From an uncultured Bacteroidales bacterium (GTDB lineage Bacteria > Bacteroidota > Bacteroidia > Bacteroidales > Paludibacteraceae): a stretch of DNA of 14,227 nt. The stretch lies in the NCBI GenBank assembly GCA_946405045.1, contig CAMJFV010000021.1:1-14227 (forward strand), read 5' to 3'. The translations under genes and the position numbers were made by a program. The notes beneath the pieces were generated by a model that saw only the letters and a list, made by a program, of their open reading frames with translations, did not search any database and was not told where the DNA came from. This document shows positions 7,174 through 14,227 of this stretch, piece after piece; the stretch's first letter is position 1, and each line of letters opens with the position of its first letter.

Positions 7174-10100
7174 TTATTTGATGTATAGTTTTCCAATGCT
7201 ATTGCCAGTTTTCACGATATATAATCCATCTTTGTTGACTGGGATTTCTGTGTGGATGGTTGGCATCGCATACCTACAAATCAATTGTCCAAGAATATCG
7301 TAAACGCAGATCTCGTCAGTGGCGTTTTCTACGATGATGATGCGGTTTTGATTGTAGATTGTTACTTTATGGTTGTCGACTTTGGTGAGAACGCATGAGT
7401 TTCCATTGCCTAGGTAATCAACTGTCATAGTTCCATTTGATTCAACACCTCCACTTGTTTTGGCAAGAGCAAGCAACTCCAATTTCTCAGTTCCTGCAGG
7501 AACGGTAATCTCGTAGACAATCTGGCGAGGATTAGCTCCTGCTGAACGCATATCAAAGAAATGTCCAATCGCATTTCCGTCAGCCACAAAGAGAGCATCT
7601 GCGAGACATAGCATACAGGCTCCGCTTTTATATTTGAATGTGATAGTGTATTTGCCTGCTCCTTTCAACTCGTTTGAAAAATCCCAACGTCTGCGCTCAT
7701 AACCGCTTGTGTAGTCTCCTGTTTGCCAGCCTTCTGTTGGAGCGAACTCTGCCGACTCGCTTTCTGCTATGATCTGAGCCACAACCTCATCCTCTGGCTC
7801 TGGCAAAAGCTCTATTGGATAATTGTTGCCTAGAGCGTAATAGTAGGCGGCACTACCTCGTTTCACAATCCATACAACTTTTTTAGACGTGATGTTCTTG
7901 CCGAATTCTGTCACACTTGCCGGCACTTCGATCTTTTCTATGCCAGTGTTGTAGAAGGCATTGTTGTCTATCTTCTGAACTCCGTCGGCAATCACGATTG
8001 TTTTCAAATTTTTACAATCGGCAAACGCTTCTTTTCCGATAACTTTGATGTTTGCTGGAATGTTGATTTCGGTAAGTCCGGTGTTTTTGAATAGTCTGTA
8101 ATTCAACTCTCTAAGTCCGCTGCCAATTACAGCAGAAGTGAGAGACGAGTCGTTTTGGAACGCAGCGTCGCCAATGGTTTTTACATTGTCGGGGATGACG
8201 ATGGATTTCAAGTCCGTGCAAGAATGAAAAGCGAGGTTCTCGATTTTCTTCACACTTGACGGAATCTCTATCTCGCTGACTCTTGTGCCATAGAATGCAG
8301 AATTTTTAATCACTTCAACAGATGACGGAATAATGGCTTTCGTGAAATCAGTCTCATTTTTATGAGAATCGACGTATGGTATGCCATCAGTGATGTAAAG
8401 AGTGTCTCCTTTTATGCTATCGCTATCTATAACTGTTGGAACGAGTTTTTCGTTTGAAAAAAGCTTGGAATTGAAAAATGTTTTTCCTTCGATGTATGGC
8501 GGATTCCCTTTCTCCAACTCTTCCACATATAATTTGCTAGCTATGGAAGGCCAACATTGTTCTCCCCATGGAGCAGGGCGTTCCAAGTTGCACATATTAC
8601 CATGTTGATGTCCCCAATTCATGCAGTGAGAGAATTCATGCCAAAATGCATGGACACTTTTCCAATTTGTTGAAGTCGAAATGCCTAAAAGCCATCCGTT
8701 GTCTAGATAGAGTACATTTCCTCCTCCCAATCCATATCCTCCTTTACATAGGCCTAAGACGAGAGAATATTTTAGTGCCTTTTTCAATAGTGCATCCATA
8801 TCTTCTTTTGTCAGGAAAACAGAAAGACTATCATCGGTAACAAGTTCTTTGTTCTCAACAGCTTTGTAGCATCTTTCTGTATATTCAGGAAGTCCTATGA
8901 CGTAAGCCATATTGTAGATGAGAGCAATCCATTCTCGAGCATGTACGGGTTGGGCTGTCTCACAAAGATTGTCTTTATTTGTGGAAGAACGTCTGAAAAA
9001 CCCATTGAATGAAATGTTCCATTGGGTCGGTATGGAAACAAGTCGTTCGTAAAAAGGATCATCTGTCGTAAGTGAGAAATTTTCGATGCTGTCGGTTCTG
9101 AAATCGAAGTCACACAACACTGTTCTTGTGAGCGGTTGTATCGTTTTCCCGTTGATGAGGGCTTTGCCTTCTTTGTTGACAACCGTCACATTCTGGCATG
9201 GATAGAGCATGAATGAGGTAAGGACAAGTTTATTGTCAATTTCTTCTAGTTTCAAAGGCTTTTGTGTGTTGAAACTATACGAAGTCCAATTCGCATACGA
9301 ATCGTCGTCGCACAATATACGTGTGAAGTCTTCTTCTATCTGTTTCGATTTGTCTTTTGTATAAACATTAAGGTCGGCAAGCACTCCGCTGAGATAGTAG
9401 CCGTTCTGTTTTGCCCATGAGTCGGCGTAAGTGCCACGTTTTACACGAAGTATGGTTTTGTCATTGAATGCGTTTTCTCCAATTTCTTTAAGGTCGTTAT
9501 CTAAATCTATGTTTTCAACCGGACAATCGTAGAATGCTTTGGCGAAAATTTTTTTTACGTTATTCCCAAGCTTTATTGATTGTAAATTTTTACATTCCAC
9601 ATCTATCGGCTGAATTATTTTATTACCAGAATAGTTCAACACGGTAATGCTGTCGGCATTTTGTTCATATAAGCCAATGATATCAGTAAGATAATTGGAT
9701 TTTAGCGCGAGATTGTAAGCGTCACTTCCGGCATAGCAGTGTAAAACAAATGACGAATTCGTTTCCCAAAACAGACCTTCTGTAAATAATTTTTTGATAG
9801 ATTTTGGAAAAGTTACCGATTTTAACTTTTTACAACCATAGAAAGAGTAGCCTTTGATATCCTCAACTCCTTCTTCTATGATGACCTCTTCAAGGTTGGT
9901 GCAGCCTGAGAATGCTCCGTCACCAACAACCTTTACATTTCCTGGAACAACAACTTTTTTTAGACCTGTATTTTTGCTAAATGCATTCGAACCGATTTTT
10001 TCCAGTGTTTCAGTAAATCGGATTTCAGTAATATTTTGATTGCCTTTGTATTGATTGTCTGGTATTTTCGTCACACTACTGCCAACATAAAGCACAGTGT

Positions 10101-10797
10101 CGTCGAGAATACTGTATTTCGCCGACTCAATCCATTGTTCTTTTGTCTGAGTTGGTTCATTATCTGTGAAACTCAATAGTGAATTGGTGTTGAAAAATGC
10201 GTGAGCATCGGAATATTTGTCCACTCTGATTGATGTCAGACTGTCGCATTTGGTGAAAATATTAGTTCCAAAAACAGAGACACTTGCCGGAATCTCAATC
10301 GTTTTGAGCGTGGAGTTTCCGAATGCATTGTTGTCTATTTTTCTCACTCCATTTTGAATGACAACCTTTTGTAAGTTGAAGCAGTTGCTGAATGCCTCTT
10401 TGCCGATAGAGTCGATGGAACTAGGAATAATTATCTCTTTTATGGCGGTATTCTTGAAAAGTCTGTAGTTTAGGCTAGTAAGTCCTTCATGCAATGTGAC
10501 TTTAGTGAGCGACGAGTCGTTTTGAAATGCCGCATTGCCAATCTCCTTCACTGATGATGGAATTTCTATCTCTTTGAGCTTTGTGCAATTGTGAAACGCC
10601 AGTCCTCCGATTTTTGTGACTGTGGATGGAATCACCACTTTGTTGAAATCCTTCCTCCCATAGAAGGCTTGACTCTTTATTTCAGTCGTTCCATCTGCAA
10701 TTGTCAGGACACTGTCTACAATTGTGTTTTGAGCTGTGAGTGAGCCGATTGTTGCCAAAAAGGCTGACGCTATAAGTAAAATTTTATTCATAATCAT
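7174..10797 (-). CDS. BspA-like LRR surface protein with HEXXH zincin-like region and T9SS sorting domain
   Basis: A 1207-residue secreted multidomain protein. The signal peptide is residues 1-22 (ending IGSLTA); a start at Met3 (10791, MNKILLIAS) is equally plausible. BspA-type LRR_5 repeats (pattern IPSSVKEIGNAAF) run through 37-187 and again at about 230-445. A region of about 480-770 carries HEFSHCMNWGH (720-730): His720, Glu721 and His724 form a zinc HEXXH, and His730 is at metzincin-like spacing, though Asn727 replaces the usual Gly. Met735 in GNMC could be a Met-turn. A second LRR array (about 815-975) nearly repeats the first. Residues 1005-1130 look like a beta-sandwich, possibly carbohydrate binding. 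Residues 1141-1207 are a T9SS type A sorting domain (ICVYDILGQLICR, then GLYIVKTG and final KLYIK). The protein is predicted to be on the cell surface. Proteolytic activity is inferred from the motif only; I do not recognise the peptidase family. Confidence 0.85.
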   Translation of the reverse strand: MIMNKILLIASAFLATIGSLTAQNTIVDSVLTIADGTTEIKSQAFYGRKDFNKVVIPSTVTKIGGLAFHNCTKLKEIEIPSSVKEIGNAAFQNDSSLTKVTLHEGLTSLNYRLFKNTAIKEIIIPSSIDSIGKEAFSNCFNLQKVVIQNGVRKIDNNAFGNSTLKTIEIPASVSVFGTNIFTKCDSLTSIRVDKYSDAHAFFNTNSLLSFTDNEPTQTKEQWIESAKYSILDDTVLYVGSSVTKIPDNQYKGNQNITEIRFTETLEKIGSNAFSKNTGLKKVVVPGNVKVVGDGAFSGCTNLEEVIIEEGVEDIKGYSFYGCKKLKSVTFPKSIKKLFTEGLFWETNSSFVLHCYAGSDAYNLALKSNYLTDIIGLYEQNADSITVLNYSGNKIIQPIDVECKNLQSIKLGNNVKKIFAKAFYDCPVENIDLDNDLKEIGENAFNDKTILRVKRGTYADSWAKQNGYYLSGVLADLNVYTKDKSKQIEEDFTRILCDDDSYANWTSYSFNTQKPLKLEEIDNKLVLTSFMLYPCQNVTVVNKEGKALINGKTIQPLTRTVLCDFDFRTDSIENFSLTTDDPFYERLVSIPTQWNISFNGFFRRSSTNKDNLCETAQPVHAREWIALIYNMAYVIGLPEYTERCYKAVENKELVTDDSLSVFLTKEDMDALLKKALKYSLVLGLCKGGYGLGGGNVLYLDNGWLLGISTSTNWKSVHAFWHEFSHCMNWGHQHGNMCNLERPAPWGEQCWPSIASKLYVEELEKGNPPYIEGKTFFNSKLFSNEKLVPTVIDSDSIKGDTLYITDGIPYVDSHKNETDFTKAIIPSSVEVIKNSAFYGTRVSEIEIPSSVKKIENLAFHSCTDLKSIVIPDNVKTIGDAAFQNDSSLTSAVIGSGLRELNYRLFKNTGLTEINIPANIKVIGKEAFADCKNLKTIVIADGVQKIDNNAFYNTGIEKIEVPASVTEFGKNITSKKVVWIVKRGSAAYYYALGNNYPIELLPEPEDEVVAQIIAESESAEFAPTEGWQTGDYTSGYERRRWDFSNELKGAGKYTITFKYKSGACMLCLADALFVADGNAIGHFFDMRSAGANPRQIVYEITVPAGTEKLELLALAKTSGGVESNGTMTVDYLGNGNSCVLTKVDNHKVTIYNQNRIIIVENATDEICVYDILGQLICRYAMPTIHTEIPVNKDGLYIVKTGNSIGKLYIK
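7891..8307 (-). repeat. Internal LRR duplication, C-terminal copy
   Basis: Encodes residues 831-969 of the minus-strand LRR protein. It aligns essentially without gaps to residues 41-180, sharing AAFQNDSSLT, LNYRLFKNT, IGKEAF and KIDNNAF. At the DNA level an identical GACGAGTCGTTTTG occurs in both copies. Confidence 0.85.
10258..10677 (-). repeat. Internal LRR duplication, N-terminal copy
   Basis: Encodes residues 41-180 of the minus-strand LRR protein, the partner of the copy at 7891-8307. The two copies enclose a second, more divergent LRR stretch and the HEXXH region. Confidence 0.85.
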
Positions 10798-10915
10798 TTC
10801 TTTTTTAGTCTACTTGTCCGCTGAATTTATACATCGGACATCTTCTTCGCAAATTATCATCTCCTAATTGAAGGTGATGCTTAGAAATCCTTTTGTTGCT
10901 TTAATATTGATTTCC

Positions 10916-10947
10916 CAAAAATATGTTTTAGCGTTCAAAAAAACAAG
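10916..10947 (-). promoter_or_regulatory. Candidate -33/-7 promoter for the minus-strand LRR protease gene
   Basis: Read on the minus strand, CTTG (10947-10944) is followed after 20 bases by TATTTTTG (10923-10916), a full match to the Bacteroides -7 consensus TAnnTTTG at the expected spacing from a -33 TTG. It would give a leader of roughly 110 bases. A second, weaker box TAATTTGC lies nearer the gene at 10856-10849 but has no -33 partner. Confidence 0.45.
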
Positions 10948-11041
10948 ATGTTTGTCAACATGGAATTTGTAGCTTAAGTGTGTATGATATAATGTTGAAA
11001 CAGAAGCCCATTTTAAATCAGACAAAAATTTCCAATAAACT

Positions 11042-11072
11042 TTTGAATTGTTATGAAAAAAGTCTAATTTGC
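11042..11072 (+). promoter_or_regulatory. Candidate -33/-7 promoter for the M60-like LRR gene
   Basis: TTTG (11042-11045), a 19-base spacer, then TAATTTGC (11065-11072), close to TTTG-N19-21-TAnnTTTG. It lies 41 bases upstream of the ATG at 11114. The -7 box is one base short of the consensus spacing. Confidence 0.45.
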
Positions 11073-11113
11073 ACGTCTGAAAAATAATTAAGTGCAACCA
11101 AAAGGATTAAATC

Positions 11114-14100
11114 ATGAGAACAAAACTACATATTATAAAAACTTTGGCGATTGCGTTTTCTTTCGTCACGACGGGAGTTCCTTCCTTATGGGCAGAAACT
11201 GTTGTCGATGTGCAACAGCCTGGAACTCTTTCTTCTCTGTTGACATCTATGGAAAAGGATGTCAGGTTGACTGGCCAGATCAATGGCTCGGATGTCAAGT
11301 ATCTTCGTGAGCAGATAGCCGACGGAAATATATCTTCGCTCAACTTGTCTGACGCATCTATTGTGAGTGGCGGTGACGCATACGATGGGACAAACCGTAC
11401 GGCGAATGATACTATAGGGACTGGTATGTTCTCCGAGTTTTCTTCGCTAAAATATGTCGACTTGCCTAAATCAGTGGTATATATAGCTTCTAACTCATTC
11501 TCACGATCTGGATTGAAAAAGGTTGTGATTCCTGACAATGTTAAGGAGGTAGGTATGGATGCGTTTGCTTATTGCTACTCTTTGGACACTGTCGTTGTCG
11601 GAAGAAAGGTGAAAAACTTAGGACAGGGAGTTTTTTATGGATCTTCTGTCAAGGTGGCATACGTCATGCCGATGGCTATTCCGCAGATTACATATTATCT
11701 TTTCTCTTCTGATCCGGAGATTATGGTTTATTCGGAGATGGAAAAGGATTATGGAGAATCTGATTGGTCACAATTCGGAACTGTCAAGGGCGGTTTGGAA
11801 GAATACTATACGCAGGTACAGGATCCTGCAACTATTCTGCGAGCTAAGTTTGGAGTCTACTTTAAGGATGACGCTTGCACTGTGTTGAAGGATGATTATA
11901 AAGCGATGAGTGATAGCGACCTTTCTGCGGCTATGCGTAATGATGAGATCTCTGATGATCTTATTGCTATCGCCGTGAAAGTCAAGAATGAGGATTGGGC
12001 AAAGTATGAAAAGGATTTCAGAATACATGAATATTCAGCGTATAGTGACGCTAATTATTGGAACACTCTTCTGATGAGTACAGGAGGATCATACATGGGT
12101 AATCCTACAGGAATTTATTCTACTGATAATGCTCCAATATATGTCTTTGTGGATCAGGATATCCCGAGCGACGCTTCTTTATATTTTACAGGATGTGTCG
12201 GCAATAACCTTATATCAAATGCGAAATCGGGTACAAGGCTTTCTAAAGGTTTGAATATCGTCGACGGAGAGAAAAACGCTCTATATTATATTGTCTATAC
12301 TGCTGACACTCGTTCGATGACAAAGAAGTTGAGTGAGTGGCCGGCCATCAAGATCCATGTGGAGGGTGGAGTAGTGAATGGCTATTATGATTTGTCTCGC
12401 CATAATGACGCTGAATATGTGGAATTGCTTGCAAACGCTACTCATGAACTATTTACAGTGAGGGGTGCTGAGACGTTGCTCAACTTCAGAACGTCATCTT
12501 ATAAAAAAGCATTCCCTTCGACTATTGATAAAAACCTCATCTGGTTTGATAGCCTTACTGTATGGGAGAAAGAATTGATGGGTATCTGTGAGTCGGTAGT
12601 CTCAGGTCGACGTGCCAATCCACCTTACAATCTGACTGGTGGTGAGTCTTATTTCCCAATATATTACAATAATCCAAACTTTGCTATCGAGGGTGATTCT
12701 ACGGATGACGGATATGCTAATTCAACTCCGTACCGTACTTCTTATAATTCATTCGGATGTATTTCCAAATCGTTTGACGTGAGCAGAAAAGACCATGATG
12801 ATTGGTGTGCCGGACATGAGTGTGGACACAACAACCAGCAGACTATCAACTTGGAGGGATGCACAGAGGTGTCAAACAACTTGTTCTCAAATGTGATCTG
12901 TTTCCTTGATGGACGTACCACTTCCAAAGGATTGTCGCTTTCGACTACGATGAACGACTACGTCCACCATACTCCATACTTCGTCAGAAACGTCTCTAGC
13001 ATGATGAGAATGTACTACCAATTGTATCTGTATTATCATCAGGCACAGAAGAACACATCGTTTTACCCGACTCTTTTCCAGAAGTTACGTGAGGATCCTT
13101 TGGCTCTTTGGGACAATACAGACAATAGCTCTCTGAAATTTGTAAGGAAAGTGTGTGAGGTGGCACAGGAAGACTTGACTGATTTCTTTACGGCATGGGG
13201 ATTCTTTGAACCTTGTCAGTTGGTTATCGATGATTATGGTGTGCGTAATCTGACAGTGTCGCAAGAGGATATCGACCGCACATTGGCGGAGATTTCTCAA
13301 TATACGAAGAAAAATAGGGAGATCCTTTTTGTGGAGGATCGTGCTGACTATGTGTTGACTACAGACTTCATTACCACAGGAGGAGAGAAACGTCTGGAGT
13401 GTGAGACCGTTGGACTGTATGCTAACTTGGGTCAGTTCTCGGATTTCCTTTCTGCTTCGACTGAACCTTCTGAATATACATATATGCAGGCCGACTCCTT
13501 CTATGCGATGACAGGTAAGGGAGGTATTGGTTTCTTGGTGCTAAACACAGAAGGAAAGATGCTATACGCTTCTAATACGTTAGGCTTCTGTATACCTTCA
13601 TGTATAGGCAATGATTTCACTATCTATTCCGTCGACGTGGATGGCACTTTGCATGAGGTGAGAAAACAAGAGGGTGGATTGGAGATCGTCCATATGACTG
13701 AGCCTGGCAAATTGTCAGATTCACTCACGACCCAAGCTGTGAAGGCTATAATTACAGGACCTCTTAATGGAACAGACATAAAATATCTTCGCAGATTGAC
13801 CAATGAGGAAAAACTACAGTCGATAGATCTTTCTGGTGCTACGATTGTAGGTGGAGGAGACGCTTATTATGAGAATAACACGACTTATCCGGATGCGATA
13901 GGAGGCGACTTCTTCTATAATTGCGCGAAACTTGGATCTGTTATACTTCCTCAATCTGTCAACACTATCGGACATCAGGCATTTTCACATACAGGTTTGC
14001 AGAATGTCGAGATTCCGGAAGGTGTCACTTCTATTGGATTTGATGCGTTCGCTTATTGTGCCCAATTGTCGAAAGTGATTATAGGTCCCGACGTGGAGGA

Positions 14101-14227
14101 TATACAGCAAGGAGCGTTCTATGAGTCGACGGTGAAGGATGTATATGTTAAGCCAACTACTCCTCCATCGATCGCTGGTTATCTCTTCTCGTCTAAACCA
14201 ACCATTCATGTATATGCCAGTGCACTT
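11114..14227 (+). CDS. Secreted LRR protein with M60/enhancin-like metallopeptidase domain, 3' truncated
   Basis: An open frame of 1038 codons from ATG 11114 runs off the window end without a stop. The start follows AAAGGA by 7 bases. Residues 1-27 are a signal peptide (ending VPSLWA) with no lipobox. Residues 35-208 form an LRR block of the type common in Bacteroidales secreted proteins (NGSDVKYLREQI, LNLSDASIVSGGDAY, then LRR_5 units). About 325-700 is an M60-like peptidase domain: PTGIYSTDNAPIYVFVDQD (331-349), KIHVEGGVVNGYYD (413-426), the zinc motif HECGH (568-572), and the third ligand, probably Glu585 in GCTEVSNNL, giving HEXXHX12E within the M60 pattern HEXXHX(8,28)E. FFTAWGFFEP (691-700) closes the domain. 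Residues 863-1038 repeat the N-terminal LRR block. Characterised M60 relatives cleave mucin-type glycoproteins. A sorting domain may lie beyond the window. Confidence 0.9.
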   Translation, partial: MRTKLHIIKTLAIAFSFVTTGVPSLWAETVVDVQQPGTLSSLLTSMEKDVRLTGQINGSDVKYLREQIADGNISSLNLSDASIVSGGDAYDGTNRTANDTIGTGMFSEFSSLKYVDLPKSVVYIASNSFSRSGLKKVVIPDNVKEVGMDAFAYCYSLDTVVVGRKVKNLGQGVFYGSSVKVAYVMPMAIPQITYYLFSSDPEIMVYSEMEKDYGESDWSQFGTVKGGLEEYYTQVQDPATILRAKFGVYFKDDACTVLKDDYKAMSDSDLSAAMRNDEISDDLIAIAVKVKNEDWAKYEKDFRIHEYSAYSDANYWNTLLMSTGGSYMGNPTGIYSTDNAPIYVFVDQDIPSDASLYFTGCVGNNLISNAKSGTRLSKGLNIVDGEKNALYYIVYTADTRSMTKKLSEWPAIKIHVEGGVVNGYYDLSRHNDAEYVELLANATHELFTVRGAETLLNFRTSSYKKAFPSTIDKNLIWFDSLTVWEKELMGICESVVSGRRANPPYNLTGGESYFPIYYNNPNFAIEGDSTDDGYANSTPYRTSYNSFGCISKSFDVSRKDHDDWCAGHECGHNNQQTINLEGCTEVSNNLFSNVICFLDGRTTSKGLSLSTTMNDYVHHTPYFVRNVSSMMRMYYQLYLYYHQAQKNTSFYPTLFQKLREDPLALWDNTDNSSLKFVRKVCEVAQEDLTDFFTAWGFFEPCQLVIDDYGVRNLTVSQEDIDRTLAEISQYTKKNREILFVEDRADYVLTTDFITTGGEKRLECETVGLYANLGQFSDFLSASTEPSEYTYMQADSFYAMTGKGGIGFLVLNTEGKMLYASNTLGFCIPSCIGNDFTIYSVDVDGTLHEVRKQEGGLEIVHMTEPGKLSDSLTTQAVKAIITGPLNGTDIKYLRRLTNEEKLQSIDLSGATIVGGGDAYYENNTTYPDAIGGDFFYNCAKLGSVILPQSVNTIGHQAFSHTGLQNVEIPEGVTSIGFDAFAYCAQLSKVIIGPDVEDIQQGAFYESTVKDVYVKPTTPPSIAGYLFSSKPTIHVYASAL
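11216..11737 (+). repeat. LRR block, N-terminal copy in the M60-like protein
   Basis: Encodes residues 35-208. It corresponds in order to residues 863-1035 of the same protein: NGSDVKYLR matches NGTDIKYLR, IVSGGDAY matches IVGGGDAY, DAFAYC occurs in both, and YLFSS ends both. Confidence 0.82.
13700..14227 (+). repeat. LRR block, C-terminal copy in the M60-like protein (cut by window end)
   Basis: Encodes residues 863-1038 and mirrors the N-terminal block unit for unit, from the PGKLSDSL opening to YLFSSKPTIHVYAS. The M60 domain lies between the two copies. Confidence 0.82.

Larger units (their letters stand above)
10798..11113. promoter_or_regulatory. Divergent promoter region between the two LRR/peptidase genes
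   Basis: 316 bases without a convincing gene, AT-rich compared with the flanking genes. It must hold the start signals for both divergent genes; candidate promoters are listed separately. Six-base inverted repeats lie near each start: TGTCCG/CGGACA (10815-10820 and 10835-10840) and TTGCAC/GTGCAA (11069-11074 and 11092-11097). Such short repeats are expected by chance at this length. Confidence 0.6.

Noticed and set aside
10864..11097. Minus-strand open frame of 77 codons in the divergent promoter region
   Set aside because: Unusual composition with no recognisable motif, and it covers the places where both promoters must lie.
10815..11097. Six-base inverted repeats TGTCCG/CGGACA and TTGCAC/GTGCAA near the two divergent starts, and ATGTT/AACAT at 10948-10961
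   Set aside because: With loops of up to about 20 bases, one or two six-base inverted repeats are expected by chance in 300 bases, and the sequences are unrelated to one another.
11107..11538. Antisense and alternate-frame frames over the start of the M60-like gene
   Set aside because: The frame beginning at 11114 is open for 1038 codons to the window end, with signal peptide, LRR units and peptidase motif, and accounts for the region.
7174..14227. Repetitive DNA in the LRR genes as a CRISPR array or insertion sequence
   Set aside because: The repeats are in-frame, degenerate, coding LRR units without regular spacers, terminal inverted repeats or a transposase.

Overview
The window looks like a chromosomal segment of a Bacteroidota member, most likely Bacteroidales, that has a type IX secretion system (T9SS). 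The evidence is T9SS-type C-terminal sorting domains on two proteins, BspA-like leucine-rich repeat surface proteins, housekeeping proteins that read like Bacteroidales homologs, weak or absent Shine-Dalgarno sequences, and -33/-7-like promoter elements. I assign no species.

Positions 1-5164 are a compact, same-strand housekeeping cluster with gaps of 3 to 15 bases, closed by a strong intrinsic terminator. It holds the 3' end of a CPA2-type cation:proton antiporter, a PlsC-like glycerolipid acyltransferase with a C-terminal membrane region, ruvB, an RluA-family pseudouridine synthase with an S4 domain, and an arginase-fold protein whose metal-binding motifs are almost entirely lost (probable pseudoenzyme). 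Positions 5165-5538 are non-coding, with several imperfect hairpins resembling decayed dispersed intergenic repeats, then a possible promoter.

Positions 5539-7010 hold two tightly linked secreted genes: a 155-residue protein that is nearly half T9SS sorting domain, and a CE1/feruloyl-esterase-like alpha/beta hydrolase that has a signal peptide but no sorting domain. Their terminator lies beside the oppositely oriented terminator of the next gene.

Positions 7174-14227 hold two divergently transcribed giant secreted proteins separated by a 316-base promoter region. The minus-strand protein (1207 residues) is built as LRR array, HEXXH zincin-like region, second LRR array, beta-rich module, T9SS sorting domain. 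The plus-strand protein (at least 1038 residues, cut by the window end) is built as LRR block, M60/enhancin-like peptidase domain, LRR block. The two have the same overall plan, a zinc-peptidase module between BspA-like LRR blocks, but the peptidase modules look unrelated. The second half of the window therefore reads as a surface or secreted degradation island, possibly acting on glycoproteins or plant/host polymers. Substrates are inference. I see no tRNA, rRNA, CRISPR array, transposase or phage gene.
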